Source: Burkholderiaceae bacterium (GTDB lineage Bacteria; Pseudomonadota; Gammaproteobacteria; Burkholderiales; Burkholderiaceae_C). Taken from it: a DNA stretch of 64,000 nt. Positions 27,069 to 36,071 of the stretch are shown piece by piece. The notes below the pieces were generated by a model. That model was not told where the DNA came from. It made no database searches and saw only the letters and a program-made list of their open reading frames with translations. Numbering within the stretch: position 1 is the stretch's first letter; every line of letters begins with the position of its first letter. The translations under genes were made by a program, and so were the position numbers. The stretch lies in NCBI GenBank assembly GCA_023954095.1, contig JAMLIQ010000002.1, forward strand, positions 48,351 through 112,350, given 5' to 3'.

Positions 27069-28697
27069 TCAACCCTGGCTGCGCAGCGTCCGGCTGAGCA
27101 ACACCACCGGCACCAGCCCCACCAGGACCAGCGCCAGCGAAGGCAGCGCCGCCTCACCCAGGCGCTCGTCGCGGGCCAGTTGATAGGCCACTACCGCCAG
27201 CGTATCGCTGTTGAAGGGGCGCAGCACCATGGTGGCGGGCAGTTCTTTCATCACATCCACAAAAACCAGCAAGGCGGCTGCGGCCGTTGAGCGGCGCAGC
27301 AAGGGCCAATGCACGCAGGCCAGCAATCGGCCGCTGCGGGCCCCCAGCATGCGCGCCGAATCGTCCAGACTCGCAGGTATGCGTGCGTAGCCGCTTTGCA
27401 CCGACTGGAGCGCCACCGCACAAAACCGTACCAGATAGGCCCAGACAATGCCCACCGCCGTGGTGGTCACCAGGGCGCCCACCCCCCAGTTTGGGAATTG
27501 GCCCTGCAGCCAGCCCACGGGCAGCAGCAGCCCCACCACGATGACCGCACCCGGCACGGCGTAGCCCACGCTGGCAAGGCGCACCACCCCACGCGTCAGC
27601 AGATCCGGACGGCGGCGCACAGCGAAGGCCAGCGCCAGCGCCACCACCACAGCCAGTCCGGCCGTGATACCCCCCAGGCGGACACTGTTCCAGGCCCATT
27701 CCAGAAAGCGGCCCCAAGGCAGTACTGACCAATCGGAGGCCAAGGGGCGCAGCATGAAGGCCACCGGCGCCACGAATCCCATCAGCACGGGCACGGCACA
27801 GACCAGCCAGGCGAGCCCGCAGCGCACACCGCGCAACGGCACCGGCAAGGCTTCCGTGGCGGCGGCATGGCCCGGCCCCGCGGCAGAAAAGCGCATGCGG
27901 CGCTGGGCACGGTGCTCCAGCCACAGCAGCCCCATGACCAATGCCAGCAGCATGGTGGAGAGCTGCGCTGCCGCCGTGCGGTTGTCCATGGACAGCCAGG
28001 CCTTGAGGATGCCGGTGGTGAAGGTCTGAATGCCGAAATAGCTGGTCACACCGAAATCCGCCAAAGTCTCCATCAGCACCAATGCCACACCGGCGGCTAC
28101 CGCCGGGCGCGCCAGGGGCAAGGCAATGGTGGCAATGCGGCGCGACAGCGGCGCACCCAACAGGCGCGCAGCCTCCATCAGGTGCGCAGCGCGCTCGCCC
28201 AGGGCCGTGCGCGCCAACAGATAGACATAGGGGTACAGCGCAAAGAGAAAGACCCAGATGGCGCCCCACAGGCTGCGCACCTCGGGCAACAGGCGACCTT
28301 CCAGTCCGAACACCTCGCGCAAGCCCACCTGCAGCGGGCCGCTGAACTGCAGAAAATCGGTGTAGGCATACGCTGTCACGTAGGCCGGCATGGCCAGCGG
28401 CAACAGCAGCAACCATTCGAACATGCGCCGTCCCGGGAAATCGAACAGCGTCACGGCGGCTGCCGCCGCCGTACCGACCAGCGCAGTCCCCACCCCCACC
28501 CACAGGGCAAGCCAAAGCGTCGTCCAGACATAGCCCGGCAGCACCGTGGCCGCCATCTCGCGCAGGATGGCACCGGCAGGTGCCTGCGCCGCCCCCCAGG
28601 GCAGCCACGCCCCCAGCAAGGCCAGCACGGGCAGCGACAGCAGCCCGGCAAGCAACAGCAGGGGAAAGGCGCGCAGGATGGCAAAGGGGCGTGGCAA
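27069..28697 (-). CDS. Ferric iron-type ABC transporter permease (FbpB-like, fused two-domain)
   Basis: With TTG 28697 as start the protein is 542 residues, the usual size. An ATG at 28793 would lie inside the inverted repeat at 28775-28795 and adds a non-conserved stretch, so I prefer the shorter form. About 12 membrane helices in two halves, each with a BPD-transport EAA-type loop (EAARLLGAPLSRRIATIALPLARPA; DSARMLGARSGRLLACVHWPLL). This is the FbpB/SfuB architecture for Fe(III) import, with other cations possible. The ATPase is encoded divergently; no periplasmic binding protein gene is visible, so it must be elsewhere. Confidence 0.85.
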   Translation of the reverse strand: MPRPFAILRAFPLLLLAGLLSLPVLALLGAWLPWGAAQAPAGAILREMAATVLPGYVWTTLWLALWVGVGTALVGTAAAAAVTLFDFPGRRMFEWLLLLPLAMPAYVTAYAYTDFLQFSGPLQVGLREVFGLEGRLLPEVRSLWGAIWVFLFALYPYVYLLARTALGERAAHLMEAARLLGAPLSRRIATIALPLARPAVAAGVALVLMETLADFGVTSYFGIQTFTTGILKAWLSMDNRTAAAQLSTMLLALVMGLLWLEHRAQRRMRFSAAGPGHAAATEALPVPLRGVRCGLAWLVCAVPVLMGFVAPVAFMLRPLASDWSVLPWGRFLEWAWNSVRLGGITAGLAVVVALALAFAVRRRPDLLTRGVVRLASVGYAVPGAVIVVGLLLPVGWLQGQFPNWGVGALVTTTAVGIVWAYLVRFCAVALQSVQSGYARIPASLDDSARMLGARSGRLLACVHWPLLRRSTAAAALLVFVDVMKELPATMVLRPFNSDTLAVVAYQLARDERLGEAALPSLALVLVGLVPVVLLSRTLRSQG

Positions 28698-28774
28698 GGT
28701 GAGCGACTCGAAGGACAGGAAGGGAGGAATGCAGTAGCCAAGGACTACTGGCCCCGCAATCGGGCGCCCAATAC

Positions 28775-28795
28775 AAATGCGAATTCTAAGCATTT
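28775..28795. promoter_or_regulatory. Imperfect inverted repeat AAATGC-N9-GCATTT, candidate Fur box
   Basis: Lies between the divergent permease and ATPase genes, 29 bases before the ATPase ATG. The 15-base centre has 9 or 10 matches to the 7-1-7 Fur consensus TGATAAT-N-ATTATCA, only moderate. The iron-import gene context is the stronger argument. Confidence 0.35.
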
Positions 28796-28823
28796 AAGAA
28801 ACCCGTCCCCCTACAATGAAAGC

Positions 28824-29936
28824 ATGTTCCTAGAGGTTTCCCAACTTGAAGTGCGCTACGCCGGCCAACCCCTGGCCGCAGTGCGAGACGTCTCACTGGG
28901 GCTGAGCGCAGGCCAGATCGGCGTGTTGATCGGCCCTTCGGGCTGCGGCAAGACGACGCTGCTGCGCACCGTGGCGGGGCTGGAGCCCGTGGCAGCCGGA
29001 AGCATCCGCCTGGGCGAGCACACCGTCGGCAGCCCAGGGCACAGCCTGCCTCCCGAGCAGCGCCGCATCGGCATGGTGTTCCAGGACTATGCGCTGTTCC
29101 CGCACCTGAGCGTCGGGCAGAACGTGGCGTTTGGCATCCACCGCCTGCCGCGCGCAGCCCAGGCAGCGCGGGTGGCCGAGGTACTGGAACTCGTGGGGCT
29201 GGCGGACAGCGGCAAGCGTTTCCCGCACGAACTCTCCGGCGGCCAGCAACAGCGCGTGGCGCTGGCCCGTGCCCTGGCACCACGCCCCCAGCTCATGCTG
29301 CTGGACGAACCCTTCTCCAACCTCGACGTGGATCTGCGCGAACGCCTGGCCCATGAAGTGCGCGGCATTCTGAAAGCCGCAGGGGCCACGGCACTGTTCG
29401 TGACGCACGACCAGCTCGAAGCCTTTGCCATTGGCGATGTGATCGGCGTGATGCACCAGGGGCACCTGCACCAGTGGGACGATGCCTACACCCTCTACCA
29501 CCGCCCGGCCACACGCTTTGTGGCGAACTTCATTGGCCACGGCGTGTTTGCACCCGCCACGCTGGTGCAGCAAGGCAGCGCCGTGGTGGTGCGCACGCCG
29601 CTGGGCGATCTGGCCAACCTGACCGAATGCCCGCTGCCGTCGAGCTACCCTGCGGGTGCATGCGATGTGCTGCTGCGCGCCGACGACATCGTGCACGACG
29701 ACGCCGCCCCGGTGCAGGCCCAGATTCTGCGCAAGGCATTCCGGGGGTCGGAATTCCTGTACACGCTGCGCCTTGAAAACGGCCAGACGCTGCAGGCCCA
29801 TGTGCCCAGCCACCACGACCACGCCCTGGGCGAATGGATCGGTATCCGTGCCCAGGTAGACCATGTGGTGACCTTCGACCGCTCCCCGGGAAGCATGGCA
29901 AAAAATGCCTCTGACGCTCTACCATCAAGCGCTTGA
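28824..29936 (+). CDS. Ferric iron-type ABC transporter ATPase (FbpC-like)
   Basis: 370 residues. Walker A GPSGCGKTT near residues 37-45, Q-loop VFQDYALFPHLSV, signature LSGGQQQRVALARAL, Walker B LMLLDEPFSNLD, switch TH. A C-terminal regulatory domain (about 240-350, VLLRADDIVHDD and LRLENGQTLQAHVPS) is the TOBE-type domain of FbpC/PotA. It energises the permease encoded divergently. The last codons (SSA-stop) fall in an intergenic repeat. ATG 28824 chosen as the first methionine before EVSQLEVRY. Confidence 0.9.
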   Translation: MFLEVSQLEVRYAGQPLAAVRDVSLGLSAGQIGVLIGPSGCGKTTLLRTVAGLEPVAAGSIRLGEHTVGSPGHSLPPEQRRIGMVFQDYALFPHLSVGQNVAFGIHRLPRAAQAARVAEVLELVGLADSGKRFPHELSGGQQQRVALARALAPRPQLMLLDEPFSNLDVDLRERLAHEVRGILKAAGATALFVTHDQLEAFAIGDVIGVMHQGHLHQWDDAYTLYHRPATRFVANFIGHGVFAPATLVQQGSAVVVRTPLGDLANLTECPLPSSYPAGACDVLLRADDIVHDDAAPVQAQILRKAFRGSEFLYTLRLENGQTLQAHVPSHHDHALGEWIGIRAQVDHVVTFDRSPGSMAKNASDALPSSA

Positions 29937-29954
29937 AGCTATATTTTTAATAGC
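29911..29954 (+). repeat. AGCGCTT-type intergenic repeat, copy 3
   Basis: Core GACGCTCTACCATCAAGCGC followed by TTGAAGCTAT and an A/T-rich TTTTTAATAGC end, plus-like orientation. It overlaps the last codons of the ATPase gene and supplies its stop, between convergent genes. Confidence 0.65.
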
Positions 29955-29989
29955 GCACTTGGCAAAACAGCCAACGCTGCGCCCCGCGT

Positions 29990-31222
29990 TCAGGACTTGC
30001 CCTTGCGCTGCAGGGCTTCCAGGGCCGACAGGTTCACCTCGGACAGCAGGCCACGCACAGCCTTGATGTCCATGTTGTCGCCCTCGATGCTGACCATGAT
30101 GCCGTTCTTGAGCACCATCTTGAACTCCGCCTGACTGCCGTCCTTGCGGTAGCTCTGGTGCAGGGTGCGGCCGTCTTCCTGCCAGGTTTTCTCGGCATGT
30201 TCGCGGTCCTCCTTCTCGCCCTGCGCCATGCCCATGGCCAGAATGGCCATCTGGCCCATGCCGCCCATGTCGGTGATTTCCAGGCGCACCTCTTTCTCCC
30301 CGTTGCTGAACTGCGCGCTGGCCTGGCTGGTGGGCAGGCCCAGGGCCGCGCCGTCCTGCACATCGAAGCCAGTGCGGGCCATGTCTCCCAATTGTTCGGG
30401 CAAAGCCGCTTTCAGGGATTGCGCCGCTACGGCCTGACCACCGCCCATCATGCCGACCGCCGCCGTCACGGCCTGGCCCGTGGCTGCTGCCATGGCATTG
30501 GGGTCGTTGCTCTTCTGGGCTTTCTCCATCTGGCGCGCAGCCTCTTCCATTTTCTTGCCTGCAGCCTCCAGCCCGGCGGTGTTGATGCTGACCTTGCCGC
30601 CCGGCGTGGTCACGGAGATCGCCGGTTCACCCGCGCTGCCCATGAGCATACCGCCCCGGGGCATGAAGATGCTGCTCACAGCACCCATGATGATGCCCAT
30701 CACGATGGCAGCGGCCAGTACCACGGCGGTGTAAGCCAGCGATTTCTCGGGCGGGTTCTTCATCAGCACAGGCAGGCCGCAATAGATCAGGTAGATGGAA
30801 TACAGCGCCGCCAGCAGGCCCAGCATGGCGAGTGCAGGCAGCAGGCTGAAAATGCCGCCCACCAGGGCCGCAGTACTGGCGTACACCGCGAGCTTGAGCG
30901 CCTGGATCTGGTCCTTCTGGCCCCCAAAGGTGGGCGCCAGGGCATTGACGATGAGCGCGAGCACGAACACGCCGACCAGGCTCAGCACATAGGACACCAC
31001 CATGCTGGCCAGACCCGACAGGAACGGCACGCGAATCGAGACGCCAAAGGCCCCCATGCCGATGATGGACATGCCGATGAAGCCGCAGACCGCCGGAATG
31101 GCCGCCAGCAGCATGAAGTAGCGGGTGTACAGGCCCGCCGTGTCGGCCGGTTCGGCCTCGATGGTGACCCAGGTGTCCTTGGGTTGAAGAAGAATGCTCT
31201 TGACGCGCTGAACCAGATCCAT
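29990..31222 (-). CDS. Yip1-family membrane protein
   Basis: 410 residues from ATG 31222, which follows GGGAGGAC; the frame also reaches 31321 without a ribosome site. Membrane part: a conserved DLVQRVKSILLQPKDTW start, then hydrophobic segments near residues 38-60, 70-100, 120-155 and 170-200, matching the Yip1 domain. From about 215 the protein is extended, probably periplasmic, with SVTTPGGKVSINTAGLEAAGKKMEEAARQME and a C-terminal KGKS. Function in bacteria unknown. It stands alone, with 179 bases of gene-free sequence upstream. Confidence 0.7.
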   Translation of the reverse strand: MDLVQRVKSILLQPKDTWVTIEAEPADTAGLYTRYFMLLAAIPAVCGFIGMSIIGMGAFGVSIRVPFLSGLASMVVSYVLSLVGVFVLALIVNALAPTFGGQKDQIQALKLAVYASTAALVGGIFSLLPALAMLGLLAALYSIYLIYCGLPVLMKNPPEKSLAYTAVVLAAAIVMGIIMGAVSSIFMPRGGMLMGSAGEPAISVTTPGGKVSINTAGLEAAGKKMEEAARQMEKAQKSNDPNAMAAATGQAVTAAVGMMGGGQAVAAQSLKAALPEQLGDMARTGFDVQDGAALGLPTSQASAQFSNGEKEVRLEITDMGGMGQMAILAMGMAQGEKEDREHAEKTWQEDGRTLHQSYRKDGSQAEFKMVLKNGIMVSIEGDNMDIKAVRGLLSEVNLSALEALQRKGKS

Positions 31223-31401
31223 GGTGTCCTCCCTGCGGTATGAAGGGCCGTGCTGCATAGGCTCCGGCCCGAAAGATGCGGACGATACGGCAATTGCATG
31301 CTCCAGCGCATGACAACCCATGCCAAGAGCGACCGATACGTGGAATATGCACGCTTTTCCGGGCAGATGCCAGCCCGAAAGGCGTTTTTGACAGCCGCCG
31401 A

Positions 31402-32139
31402 TCAGCCGCGCCGCAGGCTGTCCACGGTGTTGTGCAGATGCAGCGCCCAGGTGCGCCGCTCGCGTCCCTGGTCAAACTCCGGGAGGCCGAAATGCACGAT
31501 GGCCTCGATGGGCGGCGCACACAGCGTGCGCCAAATGGAACCCACCAGGGTTTCATCACCGATGTAGCTGGGTGCATGGCTGGTCACGCCCGTCGCCTTG
31601 TCGACAAACCGCAGCCCGACCGGCTGTACGGGCGCCCGGGCTGCAATGGCAGCCTGCAGCAGATTGGCATGGAAGGGCAGCATGGCGCGCCCATCGCCCG
31701 TGGTGCCCTCGGGAAACACCGCCAGCACTTCACGCTGCGCCAGTGCCTCCTGCATGCCGCGCACCATGCGCAATGCATCCCGGCGCGAACTGCGCTCAAT
31801 ATAGAGTGTGCCTGCGGCGGTCGCCAGCGTGCCGATCAGGGGCCAGCCCTGCACATCCGACTTGGACACAAACCGGCAGTAGCGCGCTGCATGCAGTACC
31901 GGGATATCCAGCCAGGAAAGATGGTTGGACACCAGCATGACCGGCCCGACCAACGCCGGCCCACCGCGGATGGACAAGGAAATGCCGGCGTGGGAAAGCA
32001 ATGCCAGAGACCACGCCTGCACCCGGGCCTGCTGTTGCGCGGATGTCAGCCCTGGAAAGCGAAACGCCACCACCCACAGCCCCAGGACAACGTGGAGCAG
32101 CAGGCGCAGGAGACGAGCGCAGGCCTTGAGATGCTTCAC
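31402..32139 (-). CDS. plsC: 1-acyl-sn-glycerol-3-phosphate acyltransferase (PlsC family)
   Basis: 245 residues from a GTG at 32139 with GGGG just upstream; a longer frame exists but would lie inside the dihydroorotase homologue. One N-terminal membrane helix (about 8-28). Catalytic motif NHLSWLD with His73 and Asp78, then substrate motif FPEGTTGDG and VQPVGLRF. It adds the second acyl chain in phospholipid synthesis. A second, different LPLAT-type gene lies at 51044-51916. It starts 28 bases after the upstream gene, same strand. Confidence 0.85.
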   Translation of the reverse strand: MKHLKACARLLRLLLHVVLGLWVVAFRFPGLTSAQQQARVQAWSLALLSHAGISLSIRGGPALVGPVMLVSNHLSWLDIPVLHAARYCRFVSKSDVQGWPLIGTLATAAGTLYIERSSRRDALRMVRGMQEALAQREVLAVFPEGTTGDGRAMLPFHANLLQAAIAARAPVQPVGLRFVDKATGVTSHAPSYIGDETLVGSIWRTLCAPPIEAIVHFGLPEFDQGRERRTWALHLHNTVDSLRRG

Positions 32140-32167
32140 AAACCCCTGTTCTTTTCTGCAGCGCTGG

Positions 32168-33463
32168 TCAGTTCCGCTCGAATGCAACCTGCCCGCCGAC
32201 CAGCGTGCAACGCACCCGTCCGGGCAATTCGTAACCCGAAAACGGCGTGTGCTTGCCCTGGCTTCGCAGGGCCTGTGCCCGCACTTCCCAGTGGTCCTGC
32301 GGATCGAAGATGCAGACATCGCCCACACCACCCTCCACCAATTGGCCCACGCTGGCCTGCAGGGTGCCCAGGGCCATGCCCAACACACGTGCGGGCTCGC
32401 TGGTCACGACAGCCAGGGCGCGCGCCAGAGGGATGCCGCTATCCTGCGACCATTTGAGCGCCAGACTCAGCAGCAGTTCGAGACCGGTGGCGCCCGGCTC
32501 GGCTTCGGCGAAAGGAAGGATCTTGGCATCTTCGTCGACCGGGTTGTGGTCGGACACCAGCGCATCGATGGTGCCGTCGCGCAGTCCGGCCTGCAGGGCA
32601 TCGCGGTCACGCTGCTGGCGCAAGGGGGGCACAAGCCGCGCCCGGCTGTCGAAGAAGCCGATATCGGTGTCGGTGAGATACAGCGAGTTGATGCTGACGT
32701 CACATGTCACCTTCAGTCCCTCGGCACGGGCCTGGCGCACCAACGCCACCCCGGCGGCGCTGGAGAGGCGGCACAGGTGCACATGCGCCTGCGTGGCCCG
32801 GAGCAGTTCGAAAATGGTATGCAAGGCAATCGTCTCGGCCGCCACCGGCACGCCCGACAGGCCCAGCCGCGTGGCCAAGGGCCCGCTGGCCGCCACACCC
32901 TTGCCCAGATGCAGCTCCTGCGGACGCAGCCAGACGGTGTAGCCGAAAGTGGCGGCGTATTGCAGGGCGCGCTGCAGGACCTGCGTGCTGGCCAGGGCCA
33001 CTTCAGCCTGGCCAAAGCCCACACAGCCAGCCTCGGTGAGTTCGGCCATCTCGGTCAGCACCTCGCCCGCCAGCCCGCGCGTGAGGGCGCCGAGGGGAAA
33101 CAGGCGTGTCTGGTGCAGTTTTTCGGCACGGAACTTCAGCATTTCCACCAGACCCGGCTCATCGAGCACCGGATCGGTATCGGGCGGACACACCAGACTG
33201 GTGATTCCTCCCGCCACCGCCGCCGCCATTTCGGATTCGAGCATGCCTTCGTGCTCATGGCCCGGCTCGCGCAGGCGGGCCGCCAGATCCACCAGACCAG
33301 GCAGCACGATGCAGCCCGTGGCGTCGATGCTGCGCTGGGGCGCAAAGCCGGGCGGTACGCGACCGATACCGACGATGCGGCCTGCAGCCAGGGCAATGTC
33401 GCACACCCGGTCCAGACCGCTGGCGGGATCGATCACTCTGCCGTTGTGGATCAATGTCTTCAT
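32168..33463 (-). CDS. pyrX: Dihydroorotase homologue lacking metal ligands (PyrX/PyrC' type)
   Basis: 431 residues from ATG 33463. Overall dihydroorotase/amidohydrolase fold is clear: SPEG-like DATGCIVLPGLVDL, SLVCPPDTDPVLDEP, HVHLCRLSSAAGVALVRQA, DVSINSLYLTDTDIGFFD, ALVSDHNPVDEDAK. At the metal site the expected DxHxH is Asp59-Leu-Ala61-Ala-Arg63, so both histidines are replaced. Such inactive homologues (PyrC' or PyrX) in Pseudomonas and relatives assemble with PyrB and are required for its activity. The gene follows pyrB on the same strand, as that model predicts. A true dihydroorotase must be elsewhere in the genome. Confidence 0.9.
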   Translation of the reverse strand: MKTLIHNGRVIDPASGLDRVCDIALAAGRIVGIGRVPPGFAPQRSIDATGCIVLPGLVDLAARLREPGHEHEGMLESEMAAAVAGGITSLVCPPDTDPVLDEPGLVEMLKFRAEKLHQTRLFPLGALTRGLAGEVLTEMAELTEAGCVGFGQAEVALASTQVLQRALQYAATFGYTVWLRPQELHLGKGVAASGPLATRLGLSGVPVAAETIALHTIFELLRATQAHVHLCRLSSAAGVALVRQARAEGLKVTCDVSINSLYLTDTDIGFFDSRARLVPPLRQQRDRDALQAGLRDGTIDALVSDHNPVDEDAKILPFAEAEPGATGLELLLSLALKWSQDSGIPLARALAVVTSEPARVLGMALGTLQASVGQLVEGGVGDVCIFDPQDHWEVRAQALRSQGKHTPFSGYELPGRVRCTLVGGQVAFERN

Positions 33464-33480
33464 GATTTTATGAAAAATTG

Positions 33481-33530
33481 GCTTGAAACGCTTGACTGGC
33501 AAGCGCTAACAGCTACAAAACAAATAGCAA
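33481..33530 (+). repeat. AGCGCTT-type intergenic repeat, copy 4
   Basis: Core AACGCTTGACTGGCAAGCGC, then TAACAGCTACAAAACAAATA. It fills the 79-base gap between pyrX and pyrB. The spacer between arms differs from the usual ATCCATCA. Confidence 0.65.
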
Positions 33531-33542
33531 AGAAACCCGTTT

Positions 33543-34505
33543 TCATGCCTCGTTGCCCGCCACGATGGACATCACTGCCATGCGCACCGCAATGCCGAAG
33601 GTCACCTGCGGCAGGATCACGGCCTGCGGGCCATCCACCACGGCGGAGTCGATCTCGACACCCCGGTTGATGGGGCCGGGGTGCATGACGATGGCATCCG
33701 GCTTGGCCAGCCGCAGTTTTTCTGGCGTGAGGCCAAAGCTTTTGAAATACTCCTGGCTCGACGGCAGCAAGGCGCCGCTCATGCGCTCGTTCTGCAACCG
33801 CAGCGTGATGACCACGTCGGCATCCTTGATGCCCTCTTCGAGGGTGTGGCACACGCGCACGCCCATCTCTGCCATGTTGGACGGCACCAGGGTACGCGGC
33901 CCCACCACGCGCACTTCGGCGCAGCCCAGCGTGGTCAGGCCGTGGATGTCGGAGCGCGCCACGCGCGAATGCAGCACATCGCCCACGATGGCCACGGTGA
34001 GGTTGGAAAAATCTTTTTTGTAGTGCCGGATGGTGTACATGTCCAGCAGCCCCTGCGTGGGGTGGGCGTGGCGTCCGTCGCCCGCATTGATCACATGCAC
34101 ATGGGGCGCCACATGCTGGGCGATCAGGTAGGGCGCGCCAGACTCGCTGTGCCGCACCACGAACAGGTCGGCCGCCATGGCGCTCAGGTTGGCAATGGTG
34201 TCGAGCAGCGACTCGCCCTTGGCAGCCGAACTGCGTGCGATATCCAGGTTGAACACATCGGCCGACAGACGCTTGGCTGCAATCTCGAAGGTGGTGCGCG
34301 TGCGCGTGCTGTTCTCGAAGAACAGGTTGAACACGCTCTTTCCGCGCAAGAGCGGCACCTTCTTGACCTCGCGGTCATTCACACTGACAAAGTTGGCAGC
34401 CGTGTCGAGGATGTGCGTGACGATGTCCCGCGGCAGGCCCTCGACGGACAGCAGGTGGATCAGTTCGCCATGGCGATTGAGTTGGGGGTTGCGCTGGTGC
34501 AGCAC
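33543..34505 (-). CDS. pyrB: Aspartate carbamoyltransferase catalytic chain
   Basis: 320 residues from a GTG at 34505. Carbamoyl phosphate motif [31 protein letters not shown] and RLQNERM are complete, and the Asp/Orn-binding domain ends [12 protein letters not shown]. It forms carbamoyl-aspartate from carbamoyl phosphate and aspartate, the first committed step of pyrimidine synthesis. Starts three bases after the pyrR stop and precedes pyrX, so pyrR-pyrB-pyrX form an operon. Confidence 0.95.
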   Translation of the reverse strand: MLHQRNPQLNRHGELIHLLSVEGLPRDIVTHILDTAANFVSVNDREVKKVPLLRGKSVFNLFFENSTRTRTTFEIAAKRLSADVFNLDIARSSAAKGESLLDTIANLSAMAADLFVVRHSESGAPYLIAQHVAPHVHVINAGDGRHAHPTQGLLDMYTIRHYKKDFSNLTVAIVGDVLHSRVARSDIHGLTTLGCAEVRVVGPRTLVPSNMAEMGVRVCHTLEEGIKDADVVITLRLQNERMSGALLPSSQEYFKSFGLTPEKLRLAKPDAIVMHPGPINRGVEIDSAVVDGPQAVILPQVTFGIAVRMAVMSIVAGNEA

Positions 34506-34508
34506 GGC

Positions 34509-35030
34509 TCAGGCCTCTTTGATCTGGAAATGAAACTTGCCGCCCTCGGTGCGGGCCAGGGCCAACGATTGCGCAGCAGGCAGGGCCACCCGGGCAGCGG
34601 CAAAATCGGCCTGCACGGGCAGTTCGCGCCCCCCCCGGTCGACCAGCACAGCCAGGCGCACGCGCGCCGGGCGGCCATAGTCGTACAACTCGTTGAGTAC
34701 CGCGCGCACGGTGCGGCCGGTGTACAGCACGTCGTCGAGCACCAGAATATCTGCGCCATTCACGTCGAAGGGCAGCGCCGTCTGGGCGCTCGCCGCCAGG
34801 CCACGCTGCGCAAAATCATCGCGGTGCATGGAGGACGACAGCACTCCGGCCTCCCCATCGAGGCCCAGGTCCTTCTGCAGCCGCTCGGCCAGCCAGGCGC
34901 CGCCCGAGGCGATACCCGCCAGGCGGGTGGTCGGCTCGCGCAGCATGCGCACACCGCGCAGCAGCTCGTGGTACAGCGCCTCGGCGTCAAGCACCAGGCT
35001 GCCCTGCAGGCCAGTGGGGGATAGGGTCAT
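34509..35030 (-). CDS. pyrR: Pyrimidine operon regulator PyrR / uracil phosphoribosyltransferase-like
   Basis: 173 residues. PRPP-binding loop ILVLDDVLYTGRTVRA, SMHRDDF and DYGRPARVRLAVLVDRGGRELP identify the PyrR family. In Firmicutes PyrR binds a leader RNA; in proteobacteria it more often only has phosphoribosyltransferase activity, so a regulatory role here is not certain. ATG at 35030 overlaps the ruvX stop as ATGA. Confidence 0.9.
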   Translation of the reverse strand: MTLSPTGLQGSLVLDAEALYHELLRGVRMLREPTTRLAGIASGGAWLAERLQKDLGLDGEAGVLSSSMHRDDFAQRGLAASAQTALPFDVNGADILVLDDVLYTGRTVRAVLNELYDYGRPARVRLAVLVDRGGRELPVQADFAAARVALPAAQSLALARTEGGKFHFQIKEA

Positions 35031-35455
35031 GGAAGGCTCCTCAGGAACTGTTCAAGAATGATGCAGGCCGAGGCGGCATCGGCATCGCGCGCGCCACCCG
35101 CCAAGGCTTCGGTGGTGCTGTAGCGCTCATCGACTTCATACACGGGTAACCGGAAGCGGCCATGCAACTGCCGTGCAAAGCGCTGCGCACGGCGGGTGTT
35201 CTCGTGGCTGGCGCCGTCCGGGTGGCAGGGCACGCCCACGACGAGTGCGTCGGGCTGCCATTCAGCAATGCGCTCGGCAGCGCCCACGAAGCGTGCATCG
35301 CCCTCGGCCCGAATCGTGGCCTGCGGGCTGGCCGTGCGCAGCAGCCGGTTACCCACCGCCACCCCCGTGCGCTTGAGACCAAAATCAAAGGCGAGAAAAG
35401 TCTGAAGGTGCCCAGGAATCTCCGGCGCTGCGGGCAATGGTGCAATGCTGCTCAT
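35027..35455 (-). CDS. ruvX: Putative pre-16S rRNA nuclease / Holliday junction resolvase-like YqgF
   Basis: 142 residues from ATG 35455. RNase H-like fold with FLAFDFGLKRTGVAVGN (first catalytic Asp), LVVGVPCHPDG, and the C-terminal VDERYSTTEA (second acidic residue) and the third acid in DADAASACIILEQFL. It is the YqgF family, needed for 16S rRNA 5' maturation. Begins inside the yqgE stop (ATGA) and ends inside the pyrR start, so yqgE-ruvX-pyrR-pyrB are translationally coupled. Confidence 0.92.
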   Translation of the reverse strand: MSSIAPLPAAPEIPGHLQTFLAFDFGLKRTGVAVGNRLLRTASPQATIRAEGDARFVGAAERIAEWQPDALVVGVPCHPDGASHENTRRAQRFARQLHGRFRLPVYEVDERYSTTEALAGGARDADAASACIILEQFLRSLP

Positions 35456-36051
35456 GCGTGGCCCGCCCCGGGTGACAGGCGCCACGCCTCAAGACCCAGC
35501 AGGCCCAGGGCAGTGTCATAGCGCTGCTCCACCGGGGTGTCGAAAATCACGGACACATCGGCGCCCACGGTCAGCCAGCTGTTTTCGGCCAGTTCGGATT
35601 CCAGTTGCCCCTCGCCCCAGGCCGCATACCCCAGCGTGACCAGGACGCGCCGGGGTCCGGCCCCGGTCGCCAGGGCTTCCAGCACATCCCTGGAGGTCGT
35701 CATCTCCAGCCCGCCAGGGATCACCATGGTCGCAGCATAGGCCGACTCTTCGGGTACGTCACCCGGTCCATGCAGCGATTCATGCAGCACGAAACCACGC
35801 TCGGTCTGCACCGGCCCCCCGAGAAAAACCGGGGCATCGCTCAGATCGTCTCGTCCCAGGGACAGATCAACCTTGTCGAACAGCCCCTTGAGGCTGATGT
35901 CGGTCGGCTTGTTGATGATGAGGCCCAGGGCACCGCGTTCGCTGTGCTCACACAGGTAGACCACGCTGCGCGCAAAAGACGCATCCTCCATCCCGGGCAT
36001 TGCGATGAGGAAGTGGTGCGTCAGATTCATAGGCGCAGAATGGTCAGACAT
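35452..36051 (-). CDS. yqgE: YqgE/AlgH family protein (DUF179)
   Basis: 199 residues from ATG 36051; a TTG at 36054 is possible. DUF179 signatures: LTHHFLIAMPGMEDASFARSVVYLCEHSERGALGLIINKPTD and VFLGGPVQTERGFVLHE, then GYAAWGEGQLESELAENSWL. Function unknown; named AlgH in Pseudomonas. The pair yqgE-ruvX is conserved across proteobacteria. Divergent from the photolyase gene with about 20 bases between starts. Confidence 0.93.
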   Translation of the reverse strand: MSDHSAPMNLTHHFLIAMPGMEDASFARSVVYLCEHSERGALGLIINKPTDISLKGLFDKVDLSLGRDDLSDAPVFLGGPVQTERGFVLHESLHGPGDVPEESAYAATMVIPGGLEMTTSRDVLEALATGAGPRRVLVTLGYAAWGEGQLESELAENSWLTVGADVSVIFDTPVEQRYDTALGLLGLEAWRLSPGAGHA

Positions 36052-36071
36052 CAATGGATTTTACGGTGAAC

